From: Armatimonadetes bacterium 55-13
GTDB lineage: Bacteria > Armatimonadota > Fimbriimonadia > Fimbriimonadales > Fimbriimonadaceae
DNA: 64,000 bases
Assembly: GCA_001898035.1 (NCBI GenBank)
Contig: MKRX01000015.1
Location: 211,614-275,613, forward strand
Direction of reading: 5' to 3'
This document shows positions 16,798 to 24,453 of the stretch, one piece after another. The position numbers were made by a program, and so were the translations under genes. The stretch's first letter is position 1, and each line of letters begins with the position of its first letter. The notes beneath the pieces are model-generated. The model made no database searches and had not been told where the DNA came from. It saw only the letters and a program-made list of their open reading frames with translations.

Positions 16798-18140
16798 TCT
16801 TCCAGAGCCGACTTCAACTCCCAGACTTGGAGTCGGCTGACTTTTCCTTCTACCTGGACTTTTCGAGCGGGTTCCTTCGGAACAAAGCAGCCTGCAATGG
16901 GAATGAGCCCACGGTCGGCGAAGACCTCTAGCGTCGTTCGATCCACATAGGCGACGATATCCAGATCTCCTTTTAGATAACCCACTTTTGCCGTTCGGCC
17001 CATCGCGCTGAGTGTATGGGTCCGGGCGTCGTAGGCAATGGTCTGTTCGCCGATTTTGATCTGGGCATTCTCATCTCGCTTGAGGATGGCGCGGATCTCC
17101 AACAACTCGGTGCTGGTGGGGATGGTGGCGCTACTGGTTACCGCCTGATCGTAGGCTTTCTTCTGGCGGAGGTTCGCAAGTTCGGCAATCGGGGCAAATG
17201 CGAGACGGGGTCCTCCTTCGGTGAGCGTGAGGGTCATCTCTCGGGGGATGGTCATTTGCTGGTTGAACGGCATGTCTGGATAGTGCCCGTCCCTCATCCA
17301 AGAGATTTGAATTCGGCGATGGCGGGGCTCATCGGAATAGGTTTGGGCCGCGTAGTCGTTCGGGCCAAGGATTGATTCGATGGGCTCGGTGATGGAATAG
17401 AATTTGTAGCCATCGAAGTCGCCGAGTCGGTAGCGACCATTAGCGCCCCAGAAGATCCAATAGCTCTTTTTGTCCAGTTTGAGTTCAAAGACATCCGGGC
17501 ATTCGCTGGCGCCGGGCATACGGAGATCGCTTGCCTTGGTCCACTTCTTGAGGTCGGGGCTACGGAAGATGACGTACCGATCTCCATCCAGATAGAGGGC
17601 CATGACCCAAGATTTGCTCGGTTCGTGCCAGATGACTTTAGGGTCGCGGTTCTCGGCTTCGATGAACGGGACGATGGGGTTCTGGTCGAACTTTTTGAAA
17701 GTGCGGCCATCGGTTGAGTAGGCGAGACCTTGGGTGAACGGAACGCCCTTGCTGGCATCGTTCTTTCCACCGGCGGCGGTGTAGAACATGACCATGGGAG
17801 GCTCCTTACCGGCCCCGAACCCCGATGTATTGTTCCAATCAACCACCGCGGAACCGCTATACATGGTGCCAGTGGCATCCGGTTCGAGGGCGTTGGGAAG
17901 GTTCTTCCAGTGGACCAGGTCCTTGCTCACGGCATGTCCCCATGTCATGTTGCCCCACTGAGTGCTGAAGGGATTGTGCTGATAAAAGAGGTGGTACTCA
18001 CCTCGGTAGTAAACCAAGCCGTTAGGATCGTTCAGCCAGCCCTTGGGGGCGGTGAAGTGGTATTGAGGGCGCAGGGCTTCGGAGACGGGGATGGCGGCAG
18101 AAGTGCTCATGATTCCTAGGGCGACGGCAAGGCTTAACAT
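16794..18140 (-). CDS. Secreted GH32 fructanase / invertase-like enzyme
   Basis: Hydrolyses beta-fructosyl bonds (sucrose, inulin or levan). From the ATG at 18140 the protein is 448 residues, with a signal peptide-like N-terminus (MLSLAVALGIMSTSAAIP). Family 32 motifs are intact: the nucleophile Asp38 in WLNDPNG, RDP (165-167) for transition-state binding, and the acid/base Glu213 in ECPD. A C-terminal beta-sandwich follows. The longer reading frame would overlap the divergent gene at 18217. Its stop interlocks with that of ribBA (4 bases). Confidence 0.95.
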   Translation of the reverse strand: MLSLAVALGIMSTSAAIPVSEALRPQYHFTAPKGWLNDPNGLVYYRGEYHLFYQHNPFSTQWGNMTWGHAVSKDLVHWKNLPNALEPDATGTMYSGSAVVDWNNTSGFGAGKEPPMVMFYTAAGGKNDASKGVPFTQGLAYSTDGRTFKKFDQNPIVPFIEAENRDPKVIWHEPSKSWVMALYLDGDRYVIFRSPDLKKWTKASDLRMPGASECPDVFELKLDKKSYWIFWGANGRYRLGDFDGYKFYSITEPIESILGPNDYAAQTYSDEPRHRRIQISWMRDGHYPDMPFNQQMTIPREMTLTLTEGGPRLAFAPIAELANLRQKKAYDQAVTSSATIPTSTELLEIRAILKRDENAQIKIGEQTIAYDARTHTLSAMGRTAKVGYLKGDLDIVAYVDRTTLEVFADRGLIPIAGCFVPKEPARKVQVEGKVSRLQVWELKSALED

Positions 18141-18216
18141 GGGTTGGGGACACGTTACCCGTCGAATCCTGGGAACACTTGTTCGATTTTCGGTCTTTTC
18201 TCTGCGGAGAATCGAC

Positions 18217-18624
18217 ATGAAGAAACTTTTTGTATTCCTGACATGCCTTGCCGCGCTCTTCGCGATGACCGCGATGGGAGTGGCCCAACACTCGAAGACG
18301 AGCTCAACGAAGTTGAAAGCGGCCTCAAAGGCGATGACCTTCTACGCGTGTGAGAAATGCGAGATGGCTTCCACGAAGCCTGGTAAGTGCCCCATGTGCA
18401 AAGCGTCCTTGAAGAAGGTCAACGCGAAGACGATGTACGCCTGCGATCATTGCCACACAACCTCGGCGAAGGCGGGCAAGTGCATGAAGTGCGGAATGGC
18501 GATGGAGAAGGTAGCAGTGACGTACGCCTGTGACAAGTGTCATACGACCTCGGCGATGGCCGGCAAGTGCAAGATGTGTCACGCGGAGATGAAGAAGCAC
18601 ACGATGAAGATGAGCAAGATGTAA
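18217..18624 (+). CDS. Exported protein with three CxxC metal-binding repeats
   Basis: A 135-residue exported protein: signal peptide (MKKLFVFLTCLAALFAMTAMGVAQ), then three near-identical units of about 26 residues at roughly 43-68, 74-99 and 103-128. Each has CxxC-(9)-CxxC: Cys45/48/58/61, 76/79/89/92 and 105/108/118/121, with YAC at the start and GKC in the middle. This matches the heavy-metal-binding zinc-ribbon type found singly in metal-transport proteins. The tail is Lys/Met-rich (KKHTMKMSKM), which could also bind copper. A role in periplasmic metal binding is inference. Confidence 0.85.
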   Translation: MKKLFVFLTCLAALFAMTAMGVAQHSKTSSTKLKAASKAMTFYACEKCEMASTKPGKCPMCKASLKKVNAKTMYACDHCHTTSAKAGKCMKCGMAMEKVAVTYACDKCHTTSAMAGKCKMCHAEMKKHTMKMSKM

Positions 18625-18646
18625 GGCTCATCTTTTTCTTTGTTCG

Positions 18647-18672
18647 AGGGCGCGGCGAGCGCCCTTTTGTTT
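18647..18672 (+). terminator. Rho-independent terminator
   Basis: AGGGCGC/GCGCCCT stem (18647-18653 with 18659-18665), loop GGCGA, then TTTTGTTTG. It follows the triple-CxxC gene. Confidence 0.75.
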
Positions 18673-18685
18673 GTATAACGGTCTT

Positions 18686-19387
18686 ATGTTCAGCCGCACG
18701 GCTCGCTTCTACGACGCGATCTACTCCTTTAAGGACTATGCCCAGGAGGCAGAGCGGGTTCATGAGTGGATTGAGGGACATCGATCATCGCCGGGATCGT
18801 CGCTTCTGGATGTGGGATGCGGAACCGGAAAACACCTGGCGGAACTGAGTCAGTGGTACCAAGTGGAAGGGCTGGATCTGGATGGCGTTCTGTTGGACGC
18901 AGCGAGGGAGAAGCTTCCCGAGGTGGCGTTCCATCAGGCGAGCATGGTGGACTTCGAACTGGGCAAGACGTTCGATGCGGTGACCTGCCTTTTCAGCTCG
19001 ATTGGGTACCTCTCGGGGCGAGACGAGATGCGCCGGGCGATTGCCACAATGGCCAAGCACTTAGCGCCGGGTGGCGTGTTGTTGGTGGAGCCGTGGCTCT
19101 ATCCGACGTCTTTTCAGCCGGGACACCTTTCTATGCTGACGGTGGATGAGCCGGATTTGAAGATCTGCCGAATGGCGTACGCCGCACAAGACGGTGAAGT
19201 GAGTTTGCTGGAGTTCGAGTATCTGATCGGAAGCCCGGAAGGGATTGTCCGTGAACGGGAACAACATCGGCTCTTTATGTTTAGCCAACAGGACTACGAA
19301 GAGGCGTTGACGGCGGTGGGCCTACGGGTGGATTACGATCCCCTTGGGCCGACCCACCGCGGACTGTTCATTGGGATTCGGGATTAG
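18686..19387 (+). CDS. Class I SAM-dependent methyltransferase
   Basis: A 233-residue methyltransferase with motif I LLDVGCGTGKHLAEL, an acidic end of beta-2 (VEGLDLDG), and the post-motifs FDAVTCLFSSIGYL and LAPGGVLLVEPW. The start FSRTARFYDAIYSFKDYAQEA resembles sugar N,N-dimethyltransferases of the DesVI/TylM1 type, so an aminosugar is a possible acceptor, though many small-molecule methyltransferases share this start. No sugar-biosynthesis genes are adjacent. Ends overlapping the convergent HIT gene by 20 bases. Confidence 0.85.
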   Translation: MFSRTARFYDAIYSFKDYAQEAERVHEWIEGHRSSPGSSLLDVGCGTGKHLAELSQWYQVEGLDLDGVLLDAAREKLPEVAFHQASMVDFELGKTFDAVTCLFSSIGYLSGRDEMRRAIATMAKHLAPGGVLLVEPWLYPTSFQPGHLSMLTVDEPDLKICRMAYAAQDGEVSLLEFEYLIGSPEGIVREREQHRLFMFSQQDYEEALTAVGLRVDYDPLGPTHRGLFIGIRD

Positions 19388-19835
19388 CGGCAAGAACTAC
19401 GGACAATTCCGTACGGATGCGCTCCATCAAATCTTGGTGAGATTGAGGGTCGAACGCCTTGGCCGGATCCTCTCTCAATTCAGCGGGAACGAGAAAGGGA
19501 GGCTTGGTGGCGTAAGAGGGGTCTTCCCAGTCATAGCGGGGAAAGACGTGGGCGTGGACGAAGGGGTCCAGATTGCCATAGATGGAGTAATTCAGGCGTT
19601 TGCATCCAGTGGCTCGACGCACGGCATCGCCCAAGGTGGCCATATCCTGAAGGAACTGGTTGCGAGTCCACTCTTCCATATCGTTCAGCTGATCGACCAA
19701 TGGATCGGCCAAGAGCAAACAGTAACCCGGAAAAAATTGAGAATCTCCCATGACGGCATATCCGCTGGGCATCCGAAGGATGAGGGCGGGATTCTCTCCG
19801 CGGGCAAGCTGATCTAGGCGTTCTGAGGGGCTCAT
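19368..19835 (-). CDS. HIT-family nucleotide hydrolase
   Basis: A 155-residue protein of the histidine-triad superfamily. The motif is VHAHVFPRY (about 112-120), following the usual NYSIYGNLDPFVHAH lead-in, so the catalytic histidines are present. It also contains DSQFFPGYCLLL, the common first strand. Members hydrolyse AMP-linked nucleotides such as diadenosine polyphosphates. Substrate not readable here. It is divergent from metK, with only 57 bases between. Confidence 0.88.
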   Translation of the reverse strand: MSPSERLDQLARGENPALILRMPSGYAVMGDSQFFPGYCLLLADPLVDQLNDMEEWTRNQFLQDMATLGDAVRRATGCKRLNYSIYGNLDPFVHAHVFPRYDWEDPSYATKPPFLVPAELREDPAKAFDPQSHQDLMERIRTELSVVLAANPESQ

Positions 19836-19866
19836 AACAGGACTTCATTCAGTCTACCAAGGGACG

Positions 19867-19886
19867 AGGGGGGTATCCTCCCCCCT
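19867..19886 (+). promoter_or_regulatory. GC-rich hairpin next to the metK ribosome site
   Basis: AGGGGGG (19867-19873) pairs with CCCCCCT (19880-19886) around the loop TATCCT. GAGGAG (19887-19892) starts on the next base and abuts the ATG at 19893. The stem could influence initiation. No SAM riboswitch core was seen. Confidence 0.55.
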
Positions 19887-19892
19887 GAGGAG

Positions 19893-21020
19893 ATGATTAT
19901 TTACACATCAGAAAGCGTCAGTGAGGGACATCCCGATAAGCTGGCGGATCAGATATCCGACGCCCTACTGGACGCCTTCCTGGAACAGGATAAGCGCTCC
20001 CGCGTAGCGGTTGAAACCCTTCTAACACGCGGCGTTGCCGTTGTGGCCGGTGAGGTCACCACCGACGGCTATGTCGACGTCGCCAAGACCGTTCGCGACA
20101 CGATCACCGCCGCCGGCTATACCGATACCGATTACGGTTTCGATGGAAGCACCTGTGGCGTTTTGGTCGCCATTCAAGAGCAGTCGCAAGACATCGCCAT
20201 GGGTGTTGACACTGGTGGCGCTGGCGACCAAGGCATGATGTTTGGCATGGCAACCAACGAGACCCCGGAGCTTATGCCCCTGCCGCTCTCGATCGCCCAT
20301 GCGCTTACTCGCCAGTCGGCAGAGATTCGACGCAAGCACCCGACCCTCGGCATTCGGCCAGACGCGAAGAGTCAGGTTTCGGTGGAGTACGACGAGGAAG
20401 GCAAGCCGAAGCGAATCGACACGATCGTCTTTTCGCAGCAGCACGGCCCGTCTTTGACGTCCTCTGGCGTGGAAGAGATCGTTCGCACTCGCATTATCGA
20501 CCCGGTTCTGAAGGCTTACGAGCAGTACAACACGGGCGAGATCACCTATCACATCAACCCGACCGGCCAATTCATCATTGGTGGCCCGCAGGGTGATACC
20601 GGTGTGACGGGTCGAAAGATCATCGTCGACACCTACGGCGGCATGGCCCCCCACGGCGGCGGTGCGTTCAGCGGTAAGGACCCGACGAAGGTTGACCGCT
20701 CCGCCGCTTACATGGCTCGGTACGTGGCGAAGAACATTATTGCGGCGGGTCTCGCTCAGCGGTGCGTTGTGCAATTCGCCTACGCGATTGGCGTTGCTCA
20801 GCCCGTGGCGGTCAATGTGGAGACGTTCGGCACTTCGACGATCGATCCGCACGAGATTGCGACGCGCGTTCGAAAGGCTTACGATCTCTCTCCGAAGGGG
20901 ATCATCGATGAGCTTGGATTGCTCAACGGCGTGAAGTACCTGCCCACCGCGAAGAACGGCCACTTTGGCAACTCTTCATTCCCGTGGGAGAACACGAAGA
21001 ATTCGGACAAGCTGAAGTAA
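19893..21020 (+). CDS. metK: S-adenosylmethionine synthetase
   Basis: Makes S-adenosylmethionine from methionine and ATP. The 375-residue protein has the family motifs SESVSEGHPDKLADQISDA at the N-terminus, GAGDQGMMFG (about 110-119) and GGGAFSGKDPTKVDRS (about 254-269). Length is near the norm for the family. GAGGAG lies directly before the ATG, with little or no spacer. It provides the donor for the neighbouring methyltransferase and for CheR and TrmO, encoded elsewhere in the window. Confidence 0.97.
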   Translation: MIIYTSESVSEGHPDKLADQISDALLDAFLEQDKRSRVAVETLLTRGVAVVAGEVTTDGYVDVAKTVRDTITAAGYTDTDYGFDGSTCGVLVAIQEQSQDIAMGVDTGGAGDQGMMFGMATNETPELMPLPLSIAHALTRQSAEIRRKHPTLGIRPDAKSQVSVEYDEEGKPKRIDTIVFSQQHGPSLTSSGVEEIVRTRIIDPVLKAYEQYNTGEITYHINPTGQFIIGGPQGDTGVTGRKIIVDTYGGMAPHGGGAFSGKDPTKVDRSAAYMARYVAKNIIAAGLAQRCVVQFAYAIGVAQPVAVNVETFGTSTIDPHEIATRVRKAYDLSPKGIIDELGLLNGVKYLPTAKNGHFGNSSFPWENTKNSDKLK

Positions 21021-21043
21021 GTTCGTTCTTCGTTAGTCATTTA

Positions 21044-21076
21044 GCGCCCGCTTCCCTGGGGGAAGCGGGCGCCTTT
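21044..21076 (+). terminator. Hairpin terminator after metK
   Basis: A perfect 12-base stem, GCGCCCGCTTCC (21044-21055) with GGAAGCGGGCGC (21061-21072), and a five-base loop. Only a short CCTTTC tract follows, so the U-run is weak. Confidence 0.75.
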
Positions 21077-21120
21077 CATCTCTGGACTTCTCACCTTTAA
21101 GGTTGTAATCTGGCAGTGCC

Positions 21121-21570
21121 GTGGGGGTTTGCACCTTTTATTCTTCGTCCGTTTCTCGGTTACCAGACAGCCAAATGTCGATGCTGGGTGATGGCGTTGC
21201 TCCCGAAGTTCGCGAAGACCAAGGCGAACGGATCCATTGCTACCGATGGAAGGACCTAGAGGTTCTGATTTCTCAAGGGCCAGCGAAAGAACTCGCCAAG
21301 CAGATTAACGGCTTTGAGAATTTTGCGAAGACAGTCCTGGCTCAGGGGAAAGTGACGCCTCAAGTCAAGGCGGTCCTGCAGCGAATACGCGATACCAAAC
21401 TCATCGTTGGCTATGTCTCGGAGCCGGAATCTTTGGATACAGACCCTCGAGCCAGGCAACTCTATTCAGAACTTTGCAAGGCTCTCCGCCCGCTCGTGCT
21501 TATGGACTTTCAGATTTTCGACTACACGGGCAAACTGCTTCTGGGACCGGGCGGCCGATTCGATCCATAA
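21121..21570 (+). CDS. Hypothetical protein
   Basis: A 149-residue protein with GTG start; ATG codons at 21175 and 21181 are alternatives. It contains a predicted alpha/beta domain (HCYRWKDLEVLISQGPAKELAKQINGF, KLIVGYVSEPE) and ends DYTGKLLLGPGGRFDP. The Ile/Leu pattern hints at a small globular cytoplasmic protein, but no family is recognised. The inverted repeat that serves as its terminator begins inside its last codons. Confidence 0.65.
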   Translation: MGVCTFYSSSVSRLPDSQMSMLGDGVAPEVREDQGERIHCYRWKDLEVLISQGPAKELAKQINGFENFAKTVLAQGKVTPQVKAVLQRIRDTKLIVGYVSEPESLDTDPRARQLYSELCKALRPLVLMDFQIFDYTGKLLLGPGGRFDP

Positions 21571-21583
21571 TCTGCCGCCCGGT
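21546..21583. terminator. Bidirectional hairpin between convergent genes
   Basis: A perfect 10-base inverted repeat, ACCGGGCGGC (21546-21555) and GCCGCCCGGT (21574-21583), spans the stop of the 21121 gene and precedes the stop of the gene on the other strand. No T-run, so termination strength is uncertain. Confidence 0.55.
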
Positions 21584-21591
21584 CGCGCTTC

Positions 21592-23580
21592 TCAATATTC
21601 CATATCGGGATTGAGCGGTGGATTCGCTTGGATGCCGGACCAGTGGACACGCTGGGCGACCACGCCAGCCAGGTAGCCCTCATAGCTTCGAGGTTTGATA
21701 TTTAGATTGTCGTCCAACTCCAAATACCACCCTCGGCGGACGTTTTCTCGCCCCGGGACTGGGAGATTGTCGTTGAACTCATATCCACCTACGGCAGGGG
21801 CATAGACTTGCTGGATGCTGCCTCCGTTTCCGCTGATCGTGGCAACGGGCTCGAAGAAATCTGCCATGAGTCGAATACGGTTATGACTTGTTTCTACTAA
21901 TCCTCCGCTCCCAAACGTATTCCCGGCGGTTGCATGGTCATAGTAGGGGAACGTTCCCGATCCGCTCCAGGTGGCCCCCGTTACGGAACCGGAAAAGACA
22001 TAAGAGGCGGTGGAGTCCATGGCCGCGTAGAAGCTCTTATCTTGGTCGGACAGAGGACCATCCAGTTCATTTCGAACAGCGTAGGCATCGCAACGCAGAT
22101 GGAGGTGATAGGTGATGGTCAGCTTCGGGCCCTCTACGCCGGGTACGAGCATTTGCTCATAGATCACGTCTCCTTTGTATGAGGTGATCGGGCGCTTATT
22201 GCTGACCTTGCCGTTGACCTCCAACATGACATCGCCTTTGGTGTTGGAATTGAGTTTGACCATGATGAGTCCGTTCTGCCATTGGTAGGGGAACTCTTGG
22301 CCATCGATGGTGACCTTCACATCATCGGCGCCGACGGGGAGATCGGTGGCGATACCCATGTAGTCGTTGTAGAAGAAGCGGAGGAATTTGATGTTGGGGG
22401 CCAACATCGTAGTGCCGTAGTCGATCTTGACGACGCTGGCTTGCGTGACCGGATCCGTGAGGTAGTTGACGGTTTCGCCGGTGTGCTTCTTTTGTTGGAG
22501 TTTAGCCCAAACCTCATCGACTTTGAAGGGTCGGCCAGCAGGCGTTGGCTTCTCTGCGATGTTTCCGCCAAGGAGGCGATCAAAGAAGTAGGCGGCGGTT
22601 TCGTAGCCGAACGGGGTCGTCTTTCCGTCGTGGCCGATGTAGAGACCGGCGCCTTTGGAGCGGAACGCTTGCTGCATGAGCGAGGACATGGTGGATGCGC
22701 TGTTGCAGGCGTTGATATAGGCCACACCGCGTGGGGCCATGCTGAGGTAGGCGGCCACGAAGCGGCTAGTGATGCAGTAGAGACCGTGGTAGTTGGGGTC
22801 TGGATGCGGGTTGTTTTTAGATCGGGTGTAAATCAGGCGACCGTTTCGGATGTCGTCTTCGTACTTCAGCTCGTTTTCATCGTTGACCAGGGTGTTGGTC
22901 CAGATGGCGTATTCGCGGGAGTCGAATCTGTCTCGGAACCAGACCTCGGCGCCGTGGGTGTGGATGTAGAACACTCCCATGGGCGGCGCAGCCTTGAGTG
23001 CGTCGACTTCGATGACCGATGAATCGGTGACGCTATAGCCCTTCTTGGAGAGGATTTCAGCAATTTGAGTCCGGAAGGGCGTGTGGTGCTGGGTGTCTTC
23101 GATTCCCAGTTGGAGGACGAGGGCCGGGACCTTTCCGGGGATTGGGGCGACGCTTTTTGCGCTTGGCAAGTCGGCGGGGATGGTGTTGCCGACGTCACTT
23201 CGGAAGTTGTCCAGAAAGAGGAAGGGACGGCCGTCCTTGAAATGAGCGACGACGGTGTCGTCGTTCACTTCGGCATCGGCGAATTCTGGTTGGGTGCGCA
23301 TGTATTCGGCGAGCGCCGGCATGGCGGTGGCGGGGTTTCCGCCGAGTTCGTCGTACTTAGCGGCCACGCGGTCCATGGCGGCGCCTCGCTGGGCGACGGT
23401 GAACTGGCTGGGGCCGAGATCGTCTCCGGTGCTCACTCCACCGCCGCCGGAGGAGGAGCCGCCCCCTCCCCCGCCGCCGCATCCAACGAGCGCGAAAAGA
23501 ACAAAGAGGAAGCCCAAACTAACGCAAATACCTTTCACAATGCAAAGGATTCTTGCCCAGGATTTGAGTGTAATTTGCAC
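21592..23580 (-). CDS. Clan-CD (CHAT/caspase-like) peptidase-fold lipoprotein
   Basis: A 662-residue predicted lipoprotein with lipobox LVGC (Cys34) and a Gly/Ser-rich linker. About 200-340 shows a clan-CD dyad pattern: a hydrophobic strand ending in THG (GVFYIHTHG, His209) and a second ending in ACNS (GVAYINACNSAS, Cys292), followed by YIGHDGKTTPFGYETAAYFFDRLLGG, which follows the CHAT-domain layout. The C-terminal 300 residues are beta-rich. GTG is the start used; a second GTG 14 codons in would give a cleaner signal peptide. Peptidase activity is inference. Confidence 0.6.
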   Translation of the reverse strand: MQITLKSWARILCIVKGICVSLGFLFVLFALVGCGGGGGGGSSSGGGGVSTGDDLGPSQFTVAQRGAAMDRVAAKYDELGGNPATAMPALAEYMRTQPEFADAEVNDDTVVAHFKDGRPFLFLDNFRSDVGNTIPADLPSAKSVAPIPGKVPALVLQLGIEDTQHHTPFRTQIAEILSKKGYSVTDSSVIEVDALKAAPPMGVFYIHTHGAEVWFRDRFDSREYAIWTNTLVNDENELKYEDDIRNGRLIYTRSKNNPHPDPNYHGLYCITSRFVAAYLSMAPRGVAYINACNSASTMSSLMQQAFRSKGAGLYIGHDGKTTPFGYETAAYFFDRLLGGNIAEKPTPAGRPFKVDEVWAKLQQKKHTGETVNYLTDPVTQASVVKIDYGTTMLAPNIKFLRFFYNDYMGIATDLPVGADDVKVTIDGQEFPYQWQNGLIMVKLNSNTKGDVMLEVNGKVSNKRPITSYKGDVIYEQMLVPGVEGPKLTITYHLHLRCDAYAVRNELDGPLSDQDKSFYAAMDSTASYVFSGSVTGATWSGSGTFPYYDHATAGNTFGSGGLVETSHNRIRLMADFFEPVATISGNGGSIQQVYAPAVGGYEFNDNLPVPGRENVRRGWYLELDDNLNIKPRSYEGYLAGVVAQRVHWSGIQANPPLNPDMEY

Positions 23581-23732
23581 ATGATCCCGATAGGCCCATA
23601 CACTTCGCGACCATCTGCCTAGACCGATTTTTGAACCAGAAAATCTGGTTTTGAAAGTGGTCCAAAGGTGCCATAGATTTAGCAGGGGCTTTTTCCACTT
23701 GGGTTCTTGAGCAATTCAGCAACAATTGCTCT

Positions 23733-24449
23733 ATGCGGAGACATAGCGGTTTTTTGGTCTTTGGCGCTCTATTTGGCACCTTTTGCATTGGGCTAGCGGT
23801 TCAGACCGCGCAACGGTTGAGTATCAATGGGCAACCGGCTTCGGCCAATGTTCGGATGATTGGAGGCAAGGCATACGTGCCGGTGGCCGACGTTGCCAAG
23901 GCATTTGGGCTCAAGGTCACCAAGGCGGCGAACGGATACGACCTGGTTAAGGAAGGCGGCGCGGGGCCATTGGTGACGAAGGGAAATGGGAAGATCGGTG
24001 AAGAGATTTTCTCCGGCAAGTATCGCTTCCAAGTTCTGGACATGAAGAGAGCGATGTCCTTCACCGAATCGCGAACGAGCGATAAGAGCAGTTACACGCC
24101 GGACGAAGGAATGGAGTTCGTCATCCTGAACTGTCGCGTCAAGAACGCGACCAAAGTGAAGGATGAGTTGGTGTTCAGCAAAGACTGGGAGGGAACCAAC
24201 ACTGCGATCCTCGATCAAAACGAGCAGGGCTATCCGGCGAAAACATTTGATGTTCAAGAGGACGAACATTTTCCAGTGGGTTGCAACTTCCTACCTGGGG
24301 CAGCGATCAACTTCACTATCGTCTTTCAAGTACCCAAGGGCACGGAGGTGAAGGATTTGATCTTCACCGCCATGCAGTACCAGTTTCGGGCGTCATTCGA
24401 CCAGAAGAAGAATCCGCCTCAGGATTTCAGGGTCTCTCTCAAGAGCTAG
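23733..24449 (+). CDS. Exported copper-amine-oxidase N-like / DUF4352-like protein
   Basis: A 238-residue exported protein: signal peptide at 1-22, then a region like the copper amine oxidase N-terminal domain (LSINGQPASANVRMIGGKAYVPVADVAKAFGLKV, about 28-62) that often mediates wall or surface contacts, and then a beta-sandwich from about 85 (EGMEFVILNCRVKNAT) resembling DUF4352-type folds. The combination recurs in exported proteins of unknown function. Its stop is 4 bases from the convergent GH5 gene's stop. Confidence 0.7.
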   Translation: MRRHSGFLVFGALFGTFCIGLAVQTAQRLSINGQPASANVRMIGGKAYVPVADVAKAFGLKVTKAANGYDLVKEGGAGPLVTKGNGKIGEEIFSGKYRFQVLDMKRAMSFTESRTSDKSSYTPDEGMEFVILNCRVKNATKVKDELVFSKDWEGTNTAILDQNEQGYPAKTFDVQEDEHFPVGCNFLPGAAINFTIVFQVPKGTEVKDLIFTAMQYQFRASFDQKKNPPQDFRVSLKS

Positions 24450-24453
24450 CCCT

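Noticed and set aside
20022-20963. Long open frame opposite metK
   Set aside because: Antisense shadow of metK; Arg/Asn-rich with no recognisable domain.
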